64,000 bases of DNA from DATKAS01 sp963733765. GTDB taxonomy: Bacteria; Actinomycetota; Acidimicrobiia; Acidimicrobiales; DATKAS01. Location of the stretch: positions 1 through 64,000 of the forward strand of contig CAVTEI010000005.1 of NCBI GenBank assembly GCA_963733765.1, written 5' to 3'. This document shows positions 26,945 to 35,686 of the stretch, in pieces (within the stretch, counting starts at the first letter, position 1; each line of letters starts with the position of its first letter). The notes beneath the pieces were generated by a model. It ran no database searches. It saw nothing but the letters and a program-made list of their open reading frames with translations, and was not told the origin of the DNA. The position numbers and the translations under genes are program-made.

Positions 26945-28134
26945 TCAGTCGAGCTCGGAGCCGACGACCGACACGAAGCTCACGCACGCGCCCGGCGCAC
27001 CGCCGAGGTTGTGGGTGAGGGCCTTCGTCTTGCCGTTGGAGATCTGACGCTCGCCCGCCTCGCCGCGCAGCTGCAGCCAGCACTCGAACAGCATGCGCAG
27101 GCCGGAGGCGCCGATCGGGTGGCCGAACGACTTGAGGCCGCCATCGGGGTTCACCGCGAGGTCACCGTCGAGATCGAACGTGCCCGCGAGCACTTCCTTC
27201 CAGCCCATGCCCCGCTCGGCGAACCCGAGGTCCTCCATGAGCACGAGCTCGGTGGGCGTGAAGCAGTCGTGCACCTCGGCCATCGCCAGCTCGGCGCGCG
27301 GGTTCGTCGATGCCGGCCTGCTTGTACGCGTCGGCGGCCGAACGCACGACCTCGATGAACGAGGTGTAGTCGTACGTCGGGTCGATCGGGCCGGCGGCGG
27401 GGCCGGCGACGAACGAGAGCGCCTTCACGTAGAGCGGCTTGTCGGTGTACTTGTGCGCGTCCTCGGCGCGCAACGATCAGCGCGGCAGCCGATCCGTCGC
27501 TGACGCCCGAGCAGTCGAAGATGCCGAGCTGGCCGGCGACGAGCGGTGAGTTGCAGATGACTTCCTTTGCGACTTCCTTCTTGAACTGGGCACGCGGGTT
27601 GAGCGCGCCGTTCTTGTGGTTCTTCCACGCGATGCGCGTGAGCACATCCTTCATCTCGTCTTCGTCGACGCCGTACTTCTTGGCGTACGCAGGAGCGAGC
27701 AGCGAGAACGAAGCCGGCGCGGTCATCGTCGGGAGCGTGCCGTCGTTCGGGGGCGCGGAGCCCGTGAGACCGGAGAAGCCCGAGTCCTTCAGCTTCTCGA
27801 CGCCGATCGCCATCGCGACATCGATCGCACCGGCGGCGACGGCGTACGCCGCGTTGCGGAACGCCTCGCTGCCGGTGGCGCACATGTTCTCGACGCGGGT
27901 GACCGGCTTGTAGTCGATCTTGAGCGGACGGCTGAGGGTGAGACCGCTGATGCCCGAGCCCATCGTGCCGAGCCAGTACGCGTCGACGTCTGCCTTCTTG
28001 ATGCCGGACGTCGTGAACGCCTCGGTGGCCGAGTCGACGAGGAGATCCTCGGCGCTCTTGTCCCAGTGCTCGCCAAAGGGGGTGCACCCCATGCCGACGA
28101 TGGCGACCTTGTCCCGGATGCCGTGTGATGCCAT
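26945..28134 (-). CDS. thiolase, SCP-x/lipid-transfer type, two frameshifts
   Basis: About 390 residues. The N-terminus is VAIVGMGCTPFGEHWDKSAEDLL. The active-site Cys is in VENMCATGSEAFRNAAYAV, and the C-terminal His in SFGHPIGASGLRM. Breaks lie near 27470 and 27300. The motif spacing matches SCP-x-type thiolases used in sterol side-chain or beta-oxidation-like cleavage. These often need a DUF35 partner, and a DUF35 domain is carried by the gene immediately upstream, separated by a few bases and preceded by GGAGG. The two genes are surely co-transcribed. Confidence 0.85.
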
Positions 28135-28135
28135 A

Positions 28136-29586
28136 TCAATTGCCTCCTGCTGAGTCGCTCTGATCGCCTTGCCGGATGGGCTTTGCCTTCCAGAAGTAAT
28201 TGTGCACCCCGTCGGCTGTGAACAGGCGACGGAAGCTCATCTCCACTCGATCACCGATCTTCACGGTGGCCGGATCGACGTCGGTCAGCTCGCACTGGAA
28301 GCGGCCACCTCCGTCGAAGTCGATCACCCCGACTACCACGGGCGGCGACAACGAGAACGCCAGCCGGTCGATCGTGTAGGTGGCGATCGTGGCCGGGATG
28401 TCGGCGAGCCGCTCGGGATCCATCTGGTCCACCGCACCGCAGCGCACACAGACCCGGGCGGGCGGAAGGTGGCGGGTGCCGCACGACGTGCACTTCGAGC
28501 CCACGAAGCCGTACTTCCACGGCTCAGTGCGCAGCGACGGGGGCGCGGCGGGACGCTCGGGATCGGGACGCCGCGGTGGCTCCCGCTGCAGGAAGCCCCG
28601 CCACGTGAGGTAGGTCTGGTAGCCGAGGTCGTCGCGCCCGGCAGCGATCTGCTCGGCGACGGTCGTCGCCCGACGGTCGCGGTAGGCGACGAGCTCATCG
28701 GTCGTGCGCAGCACCACGGCATCGGCGCCGTCGGAGAGCAGCACGGTGAGGATGATCTGTCCGGGCTCGGCGCGATCGAGGACGCTCGCGAGGAGCAGGC
28801 TTCCATGCGCGGCGCCGGTGTTGCCGATCACCGAGGTGAGGTCGTCGACGATCGCCTCGGGCCGCGCACCAATCGAGGCCGCGACGCGCTTCACCGCGCG
28901 GGAGTGGAGACCGCGTCACGATGACGTAGTCGAGCTCGCTCGGCGTGACACCAGATGACTTCAGGGCGTCGTTGATCGCGATCTCGGCGAGCGGCACATA
29001 GGCGTGCTCGCCGAAGCGCTCCTCCCACACGCGAGACGAGTCATCGCCGGGCGTCTTCCAGCGATCGAGGAACTCGTTCGTCGCGGCGCCGGCACCGAGG
29101 AACTCGGTGAGGGGCTTGGCGTCGGGCTGCGCACCGGTGAAGAGGAAGGCAACTGCCGCATCGCCACCGTCGCGCTCGTCGCCGCCGCCGGGGAGGCCGG
29201 TGCGGACGTCGGCCATGACTGCGAGGACCGGAGTCGGCGACATGTTGGCGAAGCGCCGCGCCGCGGCCGCGACTGCGCACCGACCCCGCCATGTCGAACG
29301 CTGCCGTTGCGGTCGGCAGGCCGAGCGCCGCGTGGATCGCCGTCGCGTTCGTCTTGTCGAGATAGGGCGGCGAGGTCGTCGCGAACACGACGGCCTGCGG
29401 CTCGATGCCGTTCGCGGCCTTCATCGCGATGCGGGCGGCCTCGACGCCCATCGACGTCGCGTCCTCGTCGAACGAGGCGACGGCGCGGGTGCCCTTGCCT
29501 CCGCCGGATCCGAGGGCGGCACCGATCGCGGCGCGCTGCAGCCGGTAGTAGGGCACGTACGCGCCGTAAGCGGCGATGCCTGCCAT
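28136..29586 (-). CDS. HMG-CoA synthase-like/DUF35 fusion protein, two frameshifts
   Basis: The N-terminal part resembles the 3-hydroxy-3-methylglutaryl-CoA synthase/thiolase fold (GIAAYGAYVPYYRLQRAAIG; VVFATTSPPYLDKTNATAIH). Its C-terminal half follows (VIGNTGAAHGSLLLASVLD, PGQIILTVLLSDGADA). The last ~140 residues are a DUF35 module with a zinc ribbon (CTSCGTRHLPPARVCVRCG) and an OB fold (VVVGVIDFDGGGRFQCELTD). Breaks lie near 29280 and 28920. The pairing with an SCP-x thiolase downstream suggests an acyl-CoA C-C bond forming or cleaving complex. The start ATG 29586 is preceded by AGGGGGATC. Confidence 0.8.
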
Positions 29587-29621
29587 TGATCCCCCTGGTG
29601 AGTTGGTGCCTGCTGGTTCGT

Positions 29622-30254
29622 CTACGAGTAGTACGGGTTCTCGCCGGCGGAATGATCGGTGACGTCGAGCACCCGGGTCACGCCGTCGACCGACTCGCGC
29701 AACATCGACTGCACGCCCTGCATCATCGTCATGCGGCTCATCGAGCAGCCCTGGCAGCCGCCGCCCATCCGCATGTACACGGTGCCGTCGGCCTCGTCGA
29801 CACCGACGAGCTCGACGTAGCCGCCGTGCGAGGCGAGCGCCGGGTTGATCTCGCCGAGGAGTGCGGCCTGCACGCCGTCGACGAGCTCGCCGTCGGTCGT
29901 GAGGTTGTCGAGGTCGAGCGGCTTGGGCTTGTTCGGGTTGCGCAGCACGAGCCCGTCCTCGAAGTCGAGCGTCGCACCCTGCAGGTTCGCCACGTCGTTG
30001 TCGGGGATCACCACCCGCAGACCGCCGTGGTTGCGCACCTGCTCGCTCAGCGGGAGCGTCGCGAGGGGAACGAACTCGAGGTCGTAGACGAAGTCGATGC
30101 CCTGGCTGCCGTTGATCGACAGGCGGAGGCCGAGCGTGTTGCCCTCGGGCTCCTCGTCGCGCAGCTCGGTGAGCCGCGTCTGGGCTCGGTCGGTGAGCGT
30201 GACGATGTCCTCGAGGACGAGCTCGTCAGCGGGGACTTCGGTCGGTGAGGGCAT
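29622..30254 (-). CDS. Fe-S biogenesis protein NfuA-like
   Basis: 210 residues. An N-terminal degenerate A-type (IscA-like) domain (DRAQTRLTELRDEEP, LRLSINGSQGIDFVYDLEF) is followed by a C-terminal NifU domain ending in GGGCQGCSMSRMTMMQGV, whose CxxC binds a [4Fe-4S] cluster at the dimer interface. This domain order is that of NfuA, a cluster carrier to apo-proteins. It could serve the Fe-S enzymes encoded in the window, but the family acts generally. Confidence 0.88.
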   Translation of the reverse strand: MPSPTEVPADELVLEDIVTLTDRAQTRLTELRDEEPEGNTLGLRLSINGSQGIDFVYDLEFVPLATLPLSEQVRNHGGLRVVIPDNDVANLQGATLDFEDGLVLRNPNKPKPLDLDNLTTDGELVDGVQAALLGEINPALASHGGYVELVGVDEADGTVYMRMGGGCQGCSMSRMTMMQGVQSMLRESVDGVTRVLDVTDHSAGENPYYS

Positions 30255-30277
30255 CAACCTGACGATACCGTCGGGCC

Positions 30278-31008
30278 ATGGCGATCGACTACCTGGGCTC
30301 GTTGCGGTCCGACGCGGCGGCGCTGGTGGAAGCGGCCCGGAGCGGGTCGCTGGATGTGCCGGTTCCTGGCTGTCCGGGGTGGGATGTCAACCGGCTGCTG
30401 GGGCATCTCGGCCGGGTGCATCGATGGGCGGCCGAGGCCTGTCGGACCGGGGCGGAGCCAGTGGCGGATCAACTCGAGAAGCCGCCACGCGACGACACTG
30501 TCGTGGACTGGTTCTCGGCCGGGGTTGCGCCGCTACATCCGACCAACTTGCGGTGCTCGATCCCGATGCGCATGTGTGGAACTTCTCGAAGGGTCCTCAG
30601 GAGGGTCGGTTCTGGCCGCGCCGCATGGCGATCGAGACCGCACTCCATCGTTGGGATGGGCAAGACGCGCACGGCCGTGCGGCGGCGATCGATGCGGAGC
30701 TCGCCTCCGACGGGATGGACGAGGTGCTCGACGTGCACGTCAGGCTGCGGCTGGCGGGCGACGGCATCGACATCGGCGGGTCGGTCCACTTCCACTGCAC
30801 GGACACCGAGGGCGAGTGGACGGTGCACACCGACGACGGATTGGCGCGGGTGACGCGTGGTCACACGAAGGGCGACGTGGCGGTGCGGGGACCAGCGTCG
30901 TCGTTGCTGCTGGTGCAGTGGCGCCGCATCCCTCCCGACGACCCCAGCCTCGAGATCTTCGGCGACCACGAAGTCTTCACAAGGTGGCTCACCCTCCCCC
31001 TCCCCTAA
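30278..31008 (+). CDS. maleylpyruvate isomerase family mycothiol-dependent enzyme, one frameshift
   Basis: About 243 residues. DinB-like four-helix N-terminus (VPVPGCPGWDVNRLLGHLGRVHRW, with the metal His in GHLGRVH), then after an indel near 30545 LDPDAHVWNFSKGPQ and FWPRRMAIETALHRWDGQ with further metal-binding His residues. The C-terminal SCP2-like domain follows (DGLARVTRGHTKGDVAVRG). Members use mycothiol, the thiol of Actinobacteria. The specific substrate is unknown. Its stop TAA is within the left end of the DUF559 cassette. Confidence 0.85.
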
Positions 31009-31066
31009 CCCCCACCACCGTTTGCGTCGCCAGCGGCGACGATGCGTGCCGCCTGGCGACGCAAAC
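31005..31066. repeat. left end of DUF559 cassette: palindrome family A with terminal inverted repeat
   Basis: Bases 31020-31066 form a hairpin with perfect 14-base arms (gtttgcgtcgccag, ctggcgacgcaaac). These extend by cggc/gccg across a 1-base bulge. The outer 31005-31033 (ctaacccccaccaccg then the arm) matches, in inverted orientation, 32050-32075 at the other end of the cassette, apart from three extra bases. The TAA inside ctaac is the stop of the upstream isomerase gene. Confidence 0.85.
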
Positions 31067-31074
31067 GCTCGGGA

Positions 31075-32044
31075 ATGTCCCACCCCCTCGTGATGCTTCG
31101 TGCATGTCCACGCTGCAACTGCATCGACCGCATCACCCGACTTCAGTACGCGCTGATCACCCGAGCGCAGGCGCTTGCGGCCGGCCTCACCGACGGCCAG
31201 ATCCGAGGTCCGGCTCCGCAATGGCATGTGGATCGAGATCCGTCCGTCGGTTTACGCGATCGCCGGCGCGCCGCAGTCCTGGCACCAGATGCTTCTCGCG
31301 AGCGTGCTCGCGCACGGCTGCGAGTCGTGGGCGTCGCACGCAACCGCGAACCACCTGTGGGCGCTAAAGGGGTTCGACCAGCCCGAAGAGCTCGAGCTCG
31401 TCGTCGCCATCTCGGAACGCAGCTCCGCCTCGACGGAGTGCGTGGTCGGCGGTCCGGCGCGCTGTTCGACAGTGACCTCACGGTCCGGCACGGCATTCCG
31501 ACGGTCACGGCCGAGCGCGCGCTCATCGACGTGTCGTCACGCCTCACCGCCGAATCGACTCGGCCGCGTGCTCGACGACGCCATTCGGCGGAAGATCATC
31601 GACCTCGAGGAGTTCCGACGCTGCGCCGAGCGGTTGCTCCCGGCTCCCGGCCGATCGATGTCGAAGGTTCACGCCGTGCTCGGCGCCCGGATCCCCGGCT
31701 ACGACCCTGGCGACAGTGACCTCGAGACGCGAGCGCTCCGCGCGCTCACCGCCGCCGGGCTGCCGCCGCCCAAGCAGCAGCACCGCATGATGGTCGAACG
31801 GCAGGAAGGTGCGGATCGACTCGCGTATCCCGAGCTGAAGATCGCGATCGAGCTCGACTCGTGGAAGTACCACGGCGGCGACAACCTCACTGCGTTCACC
31901 GACGACCGTGCCCGCAAGAACGATCTGATCGCGCTGGGCTGGGCCGCGCCCAGCTTCACCGAGTCGATGACCGACGAGTATTTCGTCTCGCATGATCCGA
32001 GACGCTCTACGACGCAGCGATTGCGTCGCCAGAGCGTCGCATAG
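31075..32044 (+). CDS. DUF559 (Vsr-like) nuclease-domain protein with AbiEi-like N-terminal region, frameshifted
   Basis: N-terminal region like the AbiEi antitoxin winged helix (RITRLQYALITRAQALAAGLTDGQIR, then RLRNGMWIEIRPSVYAIAG, SHATANHLWALKGF). A middle part follows (TVRHGIPTVTAERALIDVSSRL). The C-terminal DUF559 domain has LAYPELKIAIELDSWKYHG and DRARKNDLIALGW, the acidic/basic residues expected of a PD-(D/E)XK-type fold like Vsr. About three frame changes (near 31205, 31450 and 31550). Such genes are numerous and scattered in actinobacterial genomes and their role is unknown. Here the gene fills a segment bounded by inverted palindromes and its 3' end runs into the right one. Confidence 0.75.
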
Positions 32045-32075
32045 TGCCTCTGGCGACGCAAACGGTGGGGGTTAG
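32021..32075. repeat. right end of DUF559 cassette: palindrome family A with terminal inverted repeat
   Basis: Arms ttgcgtcgccagag (32021-32034) and ctctggcgacgcaa (32048-32061) are perfect complements around 13 bases. The outer end ctggcgacgcaaacggtg plus ggggttag (32050-32075) is the inverted copy of the left end at 31005-31033. The TTA at 32072-32074 is the stop codon (TAA on the minus strand) of the SDR gene to the right. Confidence 0.85.
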
Positions 32076-32860
32076 CGGACTTTGGGGCCGCCGCCGTCGA
32101 CTTCGAGGCGCTGGCCGGTCATGTAGCCGGAGGCCTCGCTGCAGACGAACACCACGACCGCGGCGACGTCTTCGGGCTGGCACACGCGGCCGAACGGCAT
32201 CACCGAGTCGAGCATGCGGAGGTCGTCGACGCCGCCGGCCTTCATGAGCCGGCGTCCCATCTCGGTCTCGACCAGGCCGGGGGCGACGACGTTCACGTGG
32301 ATGCCGTTGTCGCGCTCCTCTTTGGCGAGGCCGAACGCCAGCGCCTCGAGCGCGGCCTTGCCCATGTTGTACGGCGCTCCGTTGGCGGCGTAGTGGGACG
32401 TCGCGACCGAAGAGATCATCACGATGTCGCCCCGGTGGCGCGTGCGCATCGACGGAAGGACGTGCCGGGCGAGCTGGTGCGCGCTCAACGCGTGCACCCG
32501 AACGAGCCGCTCGAGCTCGTCGACGTCGGTGTCGGCCACCGACTTGCCGCGGGAAGCGATGCCGGCGTTGTGCACGAGGATGTCGACGTAGCCGAAGTCG
32601 TTCACCGCGTCGGCGACCATCGTCTGCGCGGCCTCGTAGTCCTCGACTGCGGCGGCGTACGAGCGGGCCGATCCGCCCGCGGCTTCGATCGCCGCCACTG
32701 TCTCTTTCGCGGCCTCGGCGTCGCGCCGATAGTTGACCGCGATCGACGCTCCTTCGGCGGCTAGAGCGAGCGAGATGCCGGCCCCGATCCCCCGGCCTCC
32801 CCCCGTGACCAACGCGGACGCGACCCTCGAGCTGTCCAGGCATGGGACGCATGCTGGCAC
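32072..32860 (-). CDS. short-chain dehydrogenase/reductase (FabG-like)
   Basis: About 262 residues. ALVTGGGRGIGAGISLALA (NADP site), NYRRDAEAAKET, VHNAGIASRGKS, VMISSVATSHYAANGAPYNMGKAALEAL (Ser, YNMGK) and a C-terminal LEVDGGGPKVR. The GTG start at 32860 is in frame. An ATG at 32843 in another frame would give MPGQLEGRV, a commoner SDR beginning, so an indel near 32820 is possible. Substrate unknown. It converges on the DUF559 cassette and diverges from the cation transporter. Confidence 0.85.
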   Translation of the reverse strand: MPACVPCLDSSRVASALVTGGGRGIGAGISLALAAEGASIAVNYRRDAEAAKETVAAIEAAGGSARSYAAAVEDYEAAQTMVADAVNDFGYVDILVHNAGIASRGKSVADTDVDELERLVRVHALSAHQLARHVLPSMRTRHRGDIVMISSVATSHYAANGAPYNMGKAALEALAFGLAKEERDNGIHVNVVAPGLVETEMGRRLMKAGGVDDLRMLDSVMPFGRVCQPEDVAAVVVFVCSEASGYMTGQRLEVDGGGPKVR

Positions 32861-32885
32861 ACGGCCGTTGTGCCAGTCTGAGCCC

Positions 32886-33849
32886 GTGCAAGATGGGAGT
32901 CGCAGGGCGATCATCGCCGCCTTCCTCGCGAACCTCGGGATCGCGATCTCGAAGTTCATCGGCTTCATCATCACGGGCTCGGCGTCCCTGCTCGCCGAGG
33001 CCATCCACTCGGTCGCGGACACCGGCAACCAGCTCCTCCTGATCCTCGGCGGCTCGCGCGCGAAGCGAGCGGCCACACCGCTCCATCCGTTCGGATACGG
33101 ACGCGAGCGCTACTTCTGGGCGTTCGTCGTCGCCGTCGTGCTGTTCACGGTCGGCGGCGCCTTCGCGCTGTACGAGGGCATCGAGAAGCTGCGCCACCCG
33201 CACGAAATCGAGAGCTTCGGCGTGGCGATCGTGATCCTCCTCGTCGCGATCGGGCTCGAGTCGTGGTCGTTTCACACCGCGGTGCACGAGGCGAACAAGG
33301 TGCGCGGCGGCATCGGTTGGTGGAGCTTCATCCGCCGCTCGAAGTCGCCCGAGCTGCCCGTCGTGCTGCTCGAGGACCTCGGCGCGCTCGACTGGCCTCG
33401 TTCTTCGCCCTCACCGGCGTCCTACTCGCCCACTTCACCGAGAACCCCCGTTGGGATGCGGCGGGCAGCGTCGCCATCGGCCTGCTGCTCCTCGTCATCT
33501 CGATCGTGCTCGCGATCGAGATGAAGGGCCTGCTGATCGGCGAGTCCGCCGCGCCCGGCGAAGCAGGACGCCATCACGAGCGCCATCACCGAGTCGCCTG
33601 ACGTCGAGCGGGTGATCCACATGAAGACCGAGCACATCGGCCCCGACGAGCTTCTCGTGGCGGTGAAGGTCGCGTTCCGCTCGGACCTGACGATCGCAGG
33701 AGCTGGCGGACGTCGATCGACGAGACGGAGCGGCGCATCGGAGCCGCCGTCGCCGGAGGCGCGCATCATCTACATCGAGCCCGACGTCTACCGCGACCAG
33801 CCGACCGAGCATCGCCACGCCGGAGAAGGTGGACGAGCCGCTACATTGA
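32886..33849 (+). CDS. cation diffusion facilitator (CDF) family transporter, several frameshifts
   Basis: Zn/Fe/Mn-type efflux carrier. The first helices carry FIITGSASLLAEAIHSVADTGNQ (CDF signature with metal-site residues HSVAD) and HPFGYGRERYFWAF. The later helices (LASFFALTGVLLAHF, AAGSVAIGLLLLVISIVLAIEMKGLLIGE) and the cytoplasmic domain (VERVIHMKTEHIGPDELLVAVKV, IIYIEPDVYRDQ) are in other frames, so breaks lie near 33400, 33560, 33700 and 33810. In the corrected frame it ends PEKVDEPLH with TGA at 33849, just before the riboswitch. The metal is not predictable. Confidence 0.8.
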
Positions 33850-33856
33850 CGACACA

Positions 33857-33952
33857 CCACGGGGAGCTCGGGCAGCCGGGCTGAGAGGGTGGCCGAGTGC
33901 GCCACCGACCCGAGAACCTGATCTGGGTAATGCCAGCGGAGGGAAGTCGTGG
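33857..33952 (+). promoter_or_regulatory. TPP riboswitch (THI element)
   Basis: The conserved elements CTGAGA (33881-33886), ACCTGATCTGGGTAATGCC (about 33917-33935) and AGCGGAGGGAA are all present in order with a P3 stem (GGTGGCC ... GCCACC) between the first two. The outer P1 pairs ccacg (33857-33861) with cgtgg (33948-33952). The GTG start of thiN lies in that right P1 strand, so TPP binding would hide it. It precedes a thiamine pyrophosphokinase and a thiamine-type ABC transporter, which is the expected regulon. Confidence 0.95.
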
Positions 33953-34619
33953 ACCCAACCAAGGGTCAACCGGTCGTAAATGTCTCGTCTTCGCAGGGGG
34001 ACTTCCGCCGCATCCCGGCGCGGTCGAACGCGTCCCGAGCGGGGCGTTCGTGATCGCCGCGGACTCGGGCCTGGACCACGCCCGCGCTCACGGCGTCAAG
34101 GTCGATCTCGTCGTCGGCGATCTCGACTCGGTCTCGGACTCGGCGATCGCGGCGGCGATTGCTGACGGCGTGTCGATCGAGACCTACCCCCGCGACAAGG
34201 ACGCCACCGACCTCGCGATCGCGCTCGACGCCGCTCAGCGGACGGGCGCGCACGACGTCATCCTCATCTCCGGTGACGGCGGGCGGCTCGACCACCTCGT
34301 GACCGGGCTGCTCCTGCTCGCCAGCTCGGACCTCGCCGGCACGACGATCGACGCGTGGATCGGCCCAGCGCGGGTGCAGGTCGTCCGCGAAGGTGGCGAA
34401 GCCCACGTGGAGGGACGTCCCGGCGAGCTCATCACGCTGGTTCCCGTCGGCGGTCCCGCGCACGGGGTGCGCACCGAAGGACTCCGCTTCCCGCTGTTCG
34501 GCGAGACGCTCGACTCGGGCACGACGCGCGGTGTCAGCAACGAGATCGAGGGCACGGTCGCGAAGGTCTCAGTCGCCGAGGGAACCCTGCTCTTGATCCA
34601 ACCAGAGGCCCTGCAGTGA
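33949..34619 (+). CDS. thiamine pyrophosphokinase ThiN, one frameshift near the start
   Basis: About 223 residues. It makes TPP from thiamine and ATP. Motifs are LVFAGGLPPHPGAV, ADSGLDHARAHGVKVDLVVGDLDSVS, YPRDKDATDLAIAL and ISGDGGRLDHLV, all typical of the TPK catalytic domain. The GTG at 33949 opens VDPTKGQPVVNV and the conserved part is one frame over; adding one base near 33983 joins them. The riboswitch covers the start. The stop TGA overlaps the GTG of the next gene. Confidence 0.88.
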
Positions 34620-35686
34620 AGGGCCTACCGGTGCGGCGGGTCGCGATCGCCTTTCTCGCGGTCGCGCTGCTCGGCGCGTGCGGCGACGACGACGCGACCG
34701 ACGCGGCCGACACGGGACCGGTCACGATCACGCTCGTCACGCACGACTCATTCGCCGTGTCCGAAGGCTTGCTCGACCAGTTCACGGCGGAAACGGGCAT
34801 CACGGTAAAGGTGCTGCAGGCCGGCGACGGCGGCGAGATGGTGAACCAAGCGATCCTCACGAAGGGCGACCCGCTCGGCGATGTGCTGTACGGGGTCGAC
34901 AACACATTCCTCGGACGTGCGCTCGACGAGGAGATCTTCGAGCCCTATCGATCACCCGCGCTCAGCGATGTGCCGCAAGACCTCACAGAGCTCACCCCCG
35001 ACAACACCGTGACGCCGATCGACATCGCCGATGTGTGCCTCAACTACGACAAGCAGTGGTTCACCGATGAAGGACTCGCACCACCGTCGTCACTCGAGGA
35101 TCTCGCCGACCCCGCGTACAAGGGCCTGCTCGTGGTCGAGAACCCCGCCACGTCTTCGCCCGGGCTCGCGTTCATGCTCGCCACCATCGACCACTTCGGC
35201 GAAGACGGGTGGCTCGACTACTGGGACCAGCTCTCCGACAACGACGTCGAGATCGCGGCCGGATGGGAGGACGCCTACTACACGTCGTTCTCGGGCAGCT
35301 CCGGCGAGGGCCCCCGCCCCGTCGTCGTGTCCTACGCATCGAGCCCTCCCGCGGAAGTCGTGTTCGCCGATCCCCCGAGGGATGACGCGCCGACCGCCGT
35401 CGTGGAGTCCACCTGCTTCCGTCAGGTCGAGTTCGCCGGCGTGCTCGCGGGCACCGAGCACGAAGCCGCCGCGCAGAAGCTCATCGACTTCATGCTGAGT
35501 CCCACCTTCCAAGAGGACATGCCGCTCAACATGTTCGTGTGGCCCGCCAATGCGAACGCCGCCGTACCCGAGGTCTTCACCGAGTTCTCCGTCCTGCCCG
35601 ACGATCCGCTGGCGCTCCCGCCCGACGTGATCGCCGCCAACCGCGATCAATGGATCGACGAGTGGACATCAGACGTCATGGGCTGA
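34616..35686 (+). CDS. thiamine-type ABC transporter substrate-binding lipoprotein (ThiB-like)
   Basis: 356 residues. The lipoprotein signal FLAVALLGACGDDD is followed by a type 2 periplasmic-binding fold: VTHDSFAVSEGLLDQFTAETGI, GDPLGDVLYGVDNTFLGRA, IDIADVCLNYDKQWF, FDY/GWLDYWDQLSDNDVEIAAGW and SYASSPPAEVVF. The ThiB/TbpA-like YGVDNTFL and DVCLNYDKxWF blocks and the TPP riboswitch indicate thiamine or its phosphates. GTG 34616 overlaps the thiN stop by 3 bases (GTGA). Confidence 0.88.
   Translation: MKGLPVRRVAIAFLAVALLGACGDDDATDAADTGPVTITLVTHDSFAVSEGLLDQFTAETGITVKVLQAGDGGEMVNQAILTKGDPLGDVLYGVDNTFLGRALDEEIFEPYRSPALSDVPQDLTELTPDNTVTPIDIADVCLNYDKQWFTDEGLAPPSSLEDLADPAYKGLLVVENPATSSPGLAFMLATIDHFGEDGWLDYWDQLSDNDVEIAAGWEDAYYTSFSGSSGEGPRPVVVSYASSPPAEVVFADPPRDDAPTAVVESTCFRQVEFAGVLAGTEHEAAAQKLIDFMLSPTFQEDMPLNMFVWPANANAAVPEVFTEFSVLPDDPLALPPDVIAANRDQWIDEWTSDVMG

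Noticed and set aside
31075..32044. Two-gene AbiE toxin-antitoxin system
   Set aside because: Only the AbiEi-like N-terminal region is present, fused to DUF559; no AbiEii nucleotidyltransferase toxin gene is adjacent.
31005..32075. Insertion sequence with transposase
   Set aside because: The enclosed gene is DUF559/AbiEi-like, not a DDE, HUH or serine/tyrosine recombinase, and no target duplication is visible.
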